A DNA stretch of 64,000 bases from EX4572-165 sp002254885. GTDB lineage: Archaea > Thermoplasmatota > E2 > DHVEG-1. The position numbers were made by a program, and so were the translations under genes. How positions within the stretch are numbered: the stretch's first letter is position 1; the number at the start of each line of letters is the position of its first letter. This document shows, piece after piece, positions 55,929 through 62,577 of this stretch. Where the stretch lies: the NCBI GenBank assembly GCA_029939595.1, contig JAOZSQ010000003.1, forward strand, positions 53,516-117,515, in the 5' to 3' direction. The notes beneath the pieces were generated by a model that saw only the letters and a program-made list of their open reading frames with translations, did no database searches and was not told where the DNA came from.

Positions 55929-55987
55929 AGTTGCATTAACAACTTTTCGAGATATTAAAAGCATATTTAAAAGTTGCGTTTGCAACT
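55929..55987 (-). promoter_or_regulatory. Two MarR-type palindromes and TATA region of the marR-MATE operon
   Basis: AGTTGCATTAACAACT (55929-55944) and AGTTGCGTTTGCAACT (55972-55987) share the arms AGTTG/CAACT. Their centres are 43 bases apart, about four helical turns, so both lie on one face. A TATA-like TTTAAATATGC on the minus strand lies between them. One site would cover the transcription start and the other the region upstream of TATA. Confidence 0.65.
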
Positions 55988-56097
55988 ATTTTCTGAACAA
56001 AGACTAAGACCAATAAAAAAGCGGTCTAGAAGATGATAAATATTAAATACCCAAATTTCAGTACTGCGATTACTATAATGTAATAGGTGTAATATAA

Positions 56098-56304
56098 ATG
56101 ACTGACGAAAAAATTACTGCTGATATGAATATTAAAGAAGTTATAGAAAAGTATCCTGAGGTTGTTTCTGTGTTCTCAAAATACAGCATGGGGTGTGTTG
56201 GATGCATTGCTGCGTCCTTTGAAAAATTAAAGGATATTGCAGCAGTACATGGTACAGATGTTGATTCATTTGTAAAGGATCTTAATGAAGCAATCCAATC
56301 TTAA
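56098..56304 (+). CDS. DUF1858-domain protein
   Basis: A 68-residue protein matching DUF1858: ITADMNIKEVIEKYPEVVSV, FSKYSMGCVGCIAASFEKL. The CxxC (CVGC) is the family's conserved pair, often near iron-sulfur or hybrid-cluster enzymes and suspected to act in redox or sulfur chemistry. No such enzyme is adjacent here. AGGTG lies nine bases before the ATG. It is convergent with nikR. Confidence 0.88.
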   Translation: MTDEKITADMNIKEVIEKYPEVVSVFSKYSMGCVGCIAASFEKLKDIAAVHGTDVDSFVKDLNEAIQS

Positions 56305-56315
56305 TAAAATTTTTT

Positions 56316-56729
56316 TTAAAGAGAGCTTGAAGTTATAACAAGTTCTCCATGTTTTATTCCCTTTAATGATTTTATTGAGTTTGCGAGTTGTTGAATATTT
56401 TTTGTTTTACCTTTTAATACAATTATTTCAAGACAGTTATCATGGTCGATATGAAAGTGAGTTGTTGATAGAATTTCATTGGTATGGTCATGTTGTAGTT
56501 GAAGTAATTTATCTGTAAGTTTTCCAGTGTGATGATCATAAGTCATGGTAAGAGTTGCAATTGAGTGGCTATTTGGATTTTGTTGTTTTTTTTGAATTAG
56601 ATTTTTTCTAATTAGATCTCTAATTGCTTCGGATCGATTTGTATATCCTTCTTTATGAATTTTTTTATCAAATATTTCTAATAGTCCTTCTTCAATTGAA
56701 ACACCAAATCGTGAGATTTTTTCCACCAT
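56316..56729 (-). CDS. nikR: Nickel-responsive regulator NikR
   Basis: A 137-residue ribbon-helix-helix regulator. The DNA-binding arm is ISRFGVSIEEGLLEIFDKKI, then GYTNRSEAIRDLIRKNLI. The ACT-like nickel domain has MTYDHHTGKL, STTHFHIDHDNCLEIIVLKG (His and Cys ligands) and IKSLKGIKHGELVI. GTG 56759 is in frame but adds ten residues outside the family, so ATG 56729 is taken. It is divergent from the nickel transporter, with a 27-base palindrome between them, and also stands beside the larEBC genes. Confidence 0.93.
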   Translation of the reverse strand: MVEKISRFGVSIEEGLLEIFDKKIHKEGYTNRSEAIRDLIRKNLIQKKQQNPNSHSIATLTMTYDHHTGKLTDKLLQLQHDHTNEILSTTHFHIDHDNCLEIIVLKGKTKNIQQLANSIKSLKGIKHGELVITSSSL

Positions 56730-56810
56730 AGTAGCACAAGCATGTAGTAATCGTAACACGAATTTATATTTTTTGATACCAAAAACCTTTTAAAAAGGAG
56801 CATATTGTTA

Positions 56811-56837
56811 GTGTTACTAAAATATTATTAGTAACAC
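56811..56837. promoter_or_regulatory. NikR operator (27-base palindrome)
   Basis: GTGTTACTAA (56811-56820), seven spacer bases, then TTAGTAACAC (56828-56837) form a perfect 10-bp-arm palindrome just before the nickel transporter start at 56853. A related half-site, GTGTTACGATTAC on the minus strand, lies just upstream of nikR itself (about 56745-56757). Confidence 0.75.
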
Positions 56838-56852
56838 ATAAATTGATGCGAT

Positions 56853-57542
56853 ATGATAACAGACATAGTAATTCTTTTAGGCCTAGGTTTTCTTCTTGGT
56901 TTGGAACATGCATTTGAACCAGATCATGTTGTTGCAGTCTCCTCTCTTATTGCAAAACATAAGACCTTAAAAAGGACAACAATGCTAGGGACCCTATGGG
57001 GTTTAGGCCATACAACAACTCTTTTTTTAGTAGGTATTATCGTGTTAACATTAAAATTGTCCATTCCGGAGACAATAGCAAGTTCATTAGAATTTATTGT
57101 GGGGATTGTCATTATTCTCCTTGGAATATTTGTCATAAAAGATGTTATTGGAAATAAAAAACATATCCATATTCACACTCATGATAATAAACCTCACATG
57201 CATTTTCATTCACATAAAAATACCGATTCACATGTTCATTACCATAAATCATTCTCTGTGGGTTTAATACATGGAATGGCAGGAAGTGCAGCATTAATGC
57301 TTCTGGTATTATCCACAATGAACTCAATAATCCTAGGAATTCTTTATATTTTGATATTTGGTATTGGATCTATTATAGGAATGGCAATAGTAGGCGGACT
57401 CATCAGTTTACCCTTCATCTATACATCAAAAAAATCCACTTCAATAAACACCGGGATTCAATATGCAACAGGTATAGTTAGTATCGGTTTTGGATCATTT
57501 CTTTTATTTAAAATTGGTTATTTAGAAGGATTATTCTTCTAA
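56853..57542 (+). CDS. Nickel/cobalt transporter, UreH/NiCoT-like
   Basis: A 229-residue membrane protein with six TM helices. GLGFLLGLEHAFEPDHVVAV carries the HAx4DH-like metal motif of NiCoT/UreH permeases, and GLIHGMAGSAALMLLVLS is the second-half counterpart. A cytoplasmic or outer loop (about 107-133) is packed with His (HIHIHTHDNKPHMHFHSH) and should bind Ni2+. It is controlled by the NikR palindrome directly upstream. Its 3' end overlaps the end of larC on the other strand by 12 bases. Confidence 0.9.
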   Translation: MITDIVILLGLGFLLGLEHAFEPDHVVAVSSLIAKHKTLKRTTMLGTLWGLGHTTTLFLVGIIVLTLKLSIPETIASSLEFIVGIVIILLGIFVIKDVIGNKKHIHIHTHDNKPHMHFHSHKNTDSHVHYHKSFSVGLIHGMAGSAALMLLVLSTMNSIILGILYILIFGIGSIIGMAIVGGLISLPFIYTSKKSTSINTGIQYATGIVSIGFGSFLLFKIGYLEGLFF

Positions 57543-58250
57543 TTCTCCAAGAAACACTCGCAATAAGGGCGGATATTTACTTTTCGTTTTACCTGAACCA
57601 TAGCCGATTTTATGAATATTCATAGGGGGCATATCCTGAAAATCATCTGCAAGGGTTGTAATGATTGCAGCACCTGTAGGCGTAACTAATTCTTGCATTC
57701 GATCTGTCTGATATACAGGAGTATTTTGTAGAAGTTCAACTGTTGCTGGTGCAGGAATCGGAATCAAGCCATGAGCACATTGAACAAATCCTTTACCAAG
57801 GGGAAGTGGTGAGCATATTATGTTATTAATACTAAGTTTTTGTATGCCAATAACTGCGCCAACAATATCAATTATGGAGTCAACTGCTCCTACTTCATGA
57901 AAATGAACGTTTTCATAGGGGATACTATGGATTTTCCCTTCTGCTTTTGCTAAATTTAAAAAAATATCGTTGCTTATTTTCTTAACTCTCTTATCAAGTT
58001 TACTTTCATTGATCAATCTTGTAATATCACTATAGCTTCTAGATGGTTGATCATTTGTAACTTCAATAAGAATGTCTTTACATGCAATATGATTCTTTTC
58101 ATCAGTTCTAACGGTAACAGAATATCCTGAAACAGCTAATTTAGATATTTCATCCTTAAAGAAATCTTCACTAAGTCCTAGATCAAATAATGCCCCAAGA
58201 ATCATGTCTCCACAAATTCCTGAAAAACAATCAAAATATGCATCAACCAT
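57531..58250 (-). CDS. larC: LarC N-terminal part only (LarC1), nickel insertion for the NPN cofactor
   Basis: A 239-residue protein matching the first half of LarC (DUF111): YFDCFSGICGDMILGALFDL, VHFHEVGAVDSIIDIVGAVI, SPLPLGKGFVQCAHGLIPIP, APATVELL and TPTGAAIITTLAD. LarC puts nickel into the pincer cofactor using CTP. Usual LarC is about 400 residues. In Lactiplantibacillus the second half (LarC2) is read by frameshift. Here the frame stops at LLRVFLGELEE and the following DNA is the transporter gene, so LarC2 is absent at this locus. Start ATG 58250 follows GGGTGA. Confidence 0.9.
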   Translation of the reverse strand: MVDAYFDCFSGICGDMILGALFDLGLSEDFFKDEISKLAVSGYSVTVRTDEKNHIACKDILIEVTNDQPSRSYSDITRLINESKLDKRVKKISNDIFLNLAKAEGKIHSIPYENVHFHEVGAVDSIIDIVGAVIGIQKLSINNIICSPLPLGKGFVQCAHGLIPIPAPATVELLQNTPVYQTDRMQELVTPTGAAIITTLADDFQDMPPMNIHKIGYGSGKTKSKYPPLLRVFLGELEE

Positions 58251-58258
58251 TCTTCTTT

Positions 58259-58987
58259 TCACCCGTTTATAAGACTTGCAAAATAACCAGCACCAAATCC
58301 ATTGTCAATATTAACCACAACAACTCCTTCTGCACAACTATTCAGCATTGTCAACAATGGCGCTATCCCCTTAAAGCTTGCACCATATCCAATACTAGTT
58401 GGAACAGCAATCACGGGTTTACTAGTAAGTCCTCCTACAATGCTTGCAAGTGCACCCTCCATTCCTGCAACTACAATGATCACATTTGCTTCTTCCATTT
58501 TATCATGAATATCAAATAGTCGATGAACACCTGCAACTCCAACATCATACACCTTTACAACATTATTTCCCATAATTTCAGCAGTTACAACTGCTTCCTC
58601 AGCAACCGGAATATCTGATGTGCCTGCAGTGATTATTAGGATGTTACCTTTTTTTGATTTATTTTTCTGATTTCTTATGATAATTGTTTTTGCAGGTTCA
58701 TTAAATTCAGCATTTGAAAATTTTTTATGTACTGCTTCAAAGATTTCTTTGTTTGCCTTTGTTGCAAGAACATTTTGACTATCATTGACAAAAGATTCAA
58801 TAATCTTCAAGATTTGATCAATTGTTTTACCTTGACAAAAAATTGTTTCAGCAAATCCTTTTCTAATAGTTCGATGTGTATCGATTTTTGCAAAATCTAA
58901 ATCTTTATACGGGAATGCTTTGATTTTTTCCAATACTACATTTAAACCAATTTTTCCGTTTTTATAGTCTCGTAATATTTTTTCCAT
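58259..58987 (-). CDS. larB: LarB, nicotinic acid adenine dinucleotide carboxylase/hydrolase
   Basis: A 242-residue PurE-related protein. Family blocks are HRTIRKGFAETIFCQGKT, ILIITAGTSDIPVAEEAV, VYDVGVAGVHRLFDIHDKM, VVAGMEGALASIVGGLTS and AVPTSIGYGASFKGIAPLLT. LarB carboxylates the pyridine ring of NaAD and cleaves it, the first step of nickel-pincer nucleotide synthesis. It follows larE without a gap and precedes larC1 with a few bases between. Confidence 0.95.
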   Translation of the reverse strand: MEKILRDYKNGKIGLNVVLEKIKAFPYKDLDFAKIDTHRTIRKGFAETIFCQGKTIDQILKIIESFVNDSQNVLATKANKEIFEAVHKKFSNAEFNEPAKTIIIRNQKNKSKKGNILIITAGTSDIPVAEEAVVTAEIMGNNVVKVYDVGVAGVHRLFDIHDKMEEANVIIVVAGMEGALASIVGGLTSKPVIAVPTSIGYGASFKGIAPLLTMLNSCAEGVVVVNIDNGFGAGYFASLING

Positions 58988-59791
58988 TTAGAGAACCTCA
59001 TTGAGACTTCCCATTCGATATCCTTGAAGATCAAGAGTTATATAGCTAAAACCAATGTCTTTAAATTTTCTAATAATCTCAGATTTATTATTTATAATAA
59101 GTGAAATTTTATCATTTTCAACCTCAATTCTTGCTAGAGTATTATGATGTCTAACACGTGCATTTTCAAAACCCATTGAATGCAATATGATTTCTGCTTT
59201 TTCAATTTGTTTTAATTTTGTTTTTGTTATCTTGTCTCCATATGGGATTCTTGATGCTAGGCAAGGATTTGCAGGTTTATCCCAAGAAGACAAATTCATT
59301 TGCTTAGAGATTTTTCGAATTTCCTTTTTACATAGTTTTGCATGTATCAATGGACTAACAACCTCTAATTCTTTTATTGCTTTCATTCCTGGTCTGTAAT
59401 CCTTAACATCATCATAGTTACTACCATCAAAAACATGACTGATGTTTTCAAGCCCTGCCATATCTTTGATCTTTGAAAACATATATTTTTTACAGTAATA
59501 ACATCTCATTTTTGTGTTATCATTAAATTCGGGGATCTCATTCACATCGATATCAATTATAAGATGGGGGATATTCAATGAATCTGTAAATTTTTTTGAT
59601 TGTTCAATCTCTTTAATGGTGTGTGCAGGTGTGTTTAAAGTTATTGCAATGCAGTTTTCATCTAGAAGATCAGAACATATTTTTAATAAGAACGTACTAT
59701 CAACCCCTCCTGAAAATGCAACTGCAACTTTATCAAATTGATTGATAAAATTTTTCAGATTATTCATTTTGTTCTGTTGTTTTTCTTCCAC
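58988..59791 (-). CDS. larE: LarE, sulfur transferase of NPN cofactor synthesis
   Basis: A 267-residue PP-loop enzyme. ATP motif AFSGGVDSTFLLKI, then MRCYYCKKYMFSKIKD, RPGMKAIKELEVVSPL, and WDKPANPCLASRIPYGDKIT with the conserved Cys. The three cysteines (two in RCYYC, one in NPCLAS) fit the LarE group that holds a 4Fe-4S cluster rather than the sacrificial single-Cys type; that is inference. The start is GTG 59791 with a TATA-like stretch about 26 bases upstream, hence probably leaderless. It is the first gene of larE-larB-larC. Confidence 0.93.
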   Translation of the reverse strand: MEEKQQNKMNNLKNFINQFDKVAVAFSGGVDSTFLLKICSDLLDENCIAITLNTPAHTIKEIEQSKKFTDSLNIPHLIIDIDVNEIPEFNDNTKMRCYYCKKYMFSKIKDMAGLENISHVFDGSNYDDVKDYRPGMKAIKELEVVSPLIHAKLCKKEIRKISKQMNLSSWDKPANPCLASRIPYGDKITKTKLKQIEKAEIILHSMGFENARVRHHNTLARIEVENDKISLIINNKSEIIRKFKDIGFSYITLDLQGYRMGSLNEVL

Positions 59792-60168
59792 AGTGTTGAT
59801 AGAATTATATGTTATTTAATTATTTGGTGGATATAAATACAACCCAGGTAAAGCAATATTTTGTTCTATTTTTCTTTTATCGATACATTCTTAATCGCCC
59901 ATTTTAAAATAATATGTGTGTTTTCTTATGTATTTTATTTTCATAAATATTGGGGATTGATTCAACAAAAGTTATAATTAATTTCAACCACAATATTTTT
60001 ATTTAGCTATTATATATTATTTATGGGCAATTTCATATTCATTAAAACTTAAAGAATCTAAACATTTAGGGGTAACAGATAAAACAAATTCTAATTACGG
60101 AGAATTCGGTTTATTGATATGATTAAACAACAGGCCATTATGATGGCTTAATAATTGAGGGATAAAGA
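59792..60168. other. Intergenic promoter region between larE and the surface-protein gene
   Basis: A 377-base AT-rich gap. On the left it holds the TATA element of larE. On the right, a short hairpin GCCAT-TATG-ATGGC (60134-60147) lies just before GAGGG and the ATG at 60169. No coding region or RNA gene was recognised. Confidence 0.4.
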
Positions 60169-61947
60169 ATGAAAACAATAAAGAAAAAAAGTATCCATGT
60201 TCAACTTATTTCTTTATTGATTACAATCATTTTTCTTTTTAATATCTTAATAAGTACTTCACCAAATATCAAGGCTGATTCAGATGATAAATTAAAAATA
60301 TATCCAACAGCAGATTCAGATATAAGACAAAGAATTCCTGATGAATGTTTTGGCGATAGTCCAGACCTGTATGTATCGACAAGATATGGCGGTTTATTTC
60401 GAATAAAATGGCAGGCAAACATCTTGATCAAATTTGATTTTTCAATAATCGAATCGGATATGCCAATTTCATCTGCAACTCTACATCTATATTATGCTAC
60501 TTATTTTGATACAAATCCTGATGGCAGGCAATTAACGTGTTATAGGATTGAAAATTCTTGGAATGAAGACACAGTAACTTGGAATAATCGGCCAAATAAA
60601 GGATCTGCACATTCAGCGTATGCCAAAGTTCCATCTTCGCCAAAGAACTGGGTTACGTTAGATGTTACAACAGATGTTCAAAATTTCGTTGGTGGGACTG
60701 TTTTAAACTATGGCTGGTGGATAATGGATGACGATTTTTGGTTATATAGGGACATACCTCAACATATTTATTCATCTCGTGAATCTCAATTTTCGCCTTA
60801 TTTAGAAATAACTTTTCAAGATGATGGGACTGAAAATAATCCACCAAATGTCCCAAGAAATCCAAGCCCATCAAACAACACAGAAGAGATCCAATCAAAA
60901 GAAGTAAATAGATTACAGTGGGATTGTGATGATATAGATGGTTCCCTTAGATATGATGTATATTTTGAAAAAAATAATTCGAATCCGCGTGATTGCATAT
61001 CAAAAAACCAGTCAAATAAGTTTATTGATATTGGATATTTAGATTACGATACATCATATTTCTGGTATGTTATTTCATGGAATTCCATTCATCAATCAAG
61101 TACCGGTCCTATATGGTCATTTTCAACAGAAAAATGTTTGAATAGCCCACCAAATAAACCAACAATTAAAGGACCAAATAAAGGTAAAAATTATCAAGAT
61201 TTTTCATTTACTTTTTCATGTACTGACCCAGAAGATAATTCTCTAACCTATTTTATTGATTGGGGTGATGGAAACGCAGAAAAATCTACGCATATTTTAT
61301 CCGATGAAGATTTTATTATCAATCATTATTGGGTAAAACCAGGAAGCTATACCATTCAAGTATATTCAATTGACGATGTAGAAAATGGATCTAGTTGTTC
61401 ATCTGAAATATTGGAATATATCATAAATATTGGTAAAGAAATATTTGATATTGGATATGTTTTAGATATGGATGATGATGGAATATTTGACACATTTCAT
61501 AATGATCAATCAGGAATTGAAAATAGCATAAAGATGATTAAAAAAGATCTTTATGAACTTGATATTGATAATGATTCAATTGTTGACCATCTTTACAGCA
61601 GCAGCACTGATATATTAGAGTCTATTGTTGAAAAAGAGTCAATAAACATGCTCTGGTTCAGCTCAATTGCACTGATGATTATTGTTTTTGTTTTTAGCTT
61701 AATTATTCTTTACCTAAAGGGAAGAAAAAATAAACAAAATGAAACGATTCATAAAGACACATCAATTGTTGTTAATGGAAACAGCACCATTCAAAAGTGT
61801 TGTGTATGTTTAGGCCGTATGAAGGGTGGTTATTCTGTTGTAAAATGTCATTGTGGAAACTTATTTCATAAGAGTTGTATTGAAAGAATTGGTAAATGTC
61901 CAAACTGTTCTAGGGTTTATACTAAGGTGGAAAATGAAAAGGAATGA
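60169..61947 (+). CDS. Surface protein with CBM96/DNRLRE-like ectodomain, TM helix and cytoplasmic RING-like finger
   Basis: A 592-residue protein. In order: signal (about 1-36); a DNRLRE/CBM96-like domain (about 37-218: FDFSIIESDMPISSATLHLY, NSWNEDTVTWNNRPNKG); an FN3-like domain (about 225-322); a PKD domain (TDPEDNSLTYFIDWGDGN); two Ca-binding-type DxDxDG stretches (VLDMDDDGIFDTF, ELDIDNDSIVDHL); a TM helix (about 497-518); and a basic region. The C-terminal zinc finger is CCVCLGRMKGGY...VKCHCGNLFHKSCIERIG...CPNC. That spacing is RING/Prok-RING-like. The finger would be cytoplasmic. It overlaps an E1-like remnant. Role unknown; signalling or protein modification is inference. Confidence 0.78.
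   Translation: MKTIKKKSIHVQLISLLITIIFLFNILISTSPNIKADSDDKLKIYPTADSDIRQRIPDECFGDSPDLYVSTRYGGLFRIKWQANILIKFDFSIIESDMPISSATLHLYYATYFDTNPDGRQLTCYRIENSWNEDTVTWNNRPNKGSAHSAYAKVPSSPKNWVTLDVTTDVQNFVGGTVLNYGWWIMDDDFWLYRDIPQHIYSSRESQFSPYLEITFQDDGTENNPPNVPRNPSPSNNTEEIQSKEVNRLQWDCDDIDGSLRYDVYFEKNNSNPRDCISKNQSNKFIDIGYLDYDTSYFWYVISWNSIHQSSTGPIWSFSTEKCLNSPPNKPTIKGPNKGKNYQDFSFTFSCTDPEDNSLTYFIDWGDGNAEKSTHILSDEDFIINHYWVKPGSYTIQVYSIDDVENGSSCSSEILEYIINIGKEIFDIGYVLDMDDDGIFDTFHNDQSGIENSIKMIKKDLYELDIDNDSIVDHLYSSSTDILESIVEKESINMLWFSSIALMIIVFVFSLIILYLKGRKNKQNETIHKDTSIVVNGNSTIQKCCVCLGRMKGGYSVVKCHCGNLFHKSCIERIGKCPNCSRVYTKVENEKE
61447..61501 (+). repeat. 55-base direct repeat, first copy
   Basis: These 55 bases are identical to 63946-64000. 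They encode the stalk segment DIGYVLDMDDDGIFDTFH before the TM helix. The second copy reaches the window edge, so the true repeat may be longer. Confidence 0.9.
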
Positions 61948-62086
61948 TGATGCAATATCTCTTAATCAGATTGATTCTGATAAATATGAAAGATCTAAAA
62001 GATTGGAGTTGTTTGATTTGCAACTTGTTTCTAAAAGCCGTGTTCTTGTTGCTGATTCATTTGTTGGATGTGTTGTTCGGTTATGA
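61934..62086 (+). pseudogene. Truncated E1/ThiF-like gene, N-terminal fragment
   Basis: ATG 61934, preceded by AAGGTGG, overlaps the end of the RING gene by 14 bases. The 50 residues contain DKYERSKRLELFDLQLVSKS then RVLVADSFVG, which match the start of E1/ThiF/MoeB enzymes (DRYxRxxRLxxFDxxxLxxSRVLVVGAGxxG). Similarity fades after RVLV, where the glycine-rich nucleotide loop should be, and a stop follows. Beyond about 62060 the DNA is unrelated; an open 62-codon frame runs on the other strand (62031-62219). It looks like a broken gene once co-transcribed with the RING protein. The assignment rests on a short stretch. Confidence 0.45.
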
Positions 62087-62577
62087 TTTCAACCATTTCA
62101 GGGCTTAGATTGTTTGCTATGCAAAAATTGGTTGCCTGTTGAAAAGTTTGGAGCTGTTGTTGCAGAATCCTTCCATCTTTTAACAAATTGTGCGTAAGTC
62201 TCAGTTTTTCAAAGAGGGGTCATTGGATCGTAACTATCATTTGAATAAAGTACAAATTCACTAACCTAAATTTAGCTAAGCAGTAAGAGGTATTACTTAA
62301 GCATTTCGGCTTAATGATAGTGGTCAGCGGTCTGAAGTTCAAGAATTTTTCCTCGGAGTAATTAAAATTGTATTGGAATAATAAAATTCTTTACCATAAG
62401 GAGAAAACTTCAGACCGCTGATTAACATCGGCTTAATGTAGGTAGAAAATAATTCTTTTTGATATCTTTATTATTTTTATTCATTATAGGAATATTTTTA
62501 TTAGAGTAACCTTATAACTTAAAGTGAAAATGTCCTGTTTACAATCGGTACGGCAGGGTAGTTTGAAGGTTCTATAA
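62087..62577. other. Gene-poor segment with rearrangement debris
   Basis: About 490 bases without an intact gene. It holds the opposite-strand open frame (stop-to-stop 62031-62219, no start, no recognised family), the MITE-like element (62307-62438) and, near the end, AT-rich promoter-like DNA and GAAGGT before the next ATG at 62578. Confidence 0.5.
62307..62438. mobile_element. MITE-like element with 15-bp inverted repeats and flanking direct repeats
   Basis: CAGCGGTCTGAAGTT (62325-62339) and AACTTCAGACCGCTG (62406-62420) are perfect 15-bp inverted repeats. CGGCTTAATG occurs as a direct repeat at 62307-62316 and 62429-62438, each copy exactly eight bases outside the inverted repeats, with the eight-base spacers partly inverted. 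This symmetry fits a small non-autonomous insertion with a 10-bp target duplication. No transposase is encoded. Confidence 0.55.

Noticed and set aside
61853..62086. 77-codon reading of the E1-like frame from an upstream ATG inside the RING gene
   Set aside because: The upstream part is only the out-of-frame RING sequence; AAGGTGG and the homology place the start at 61934.
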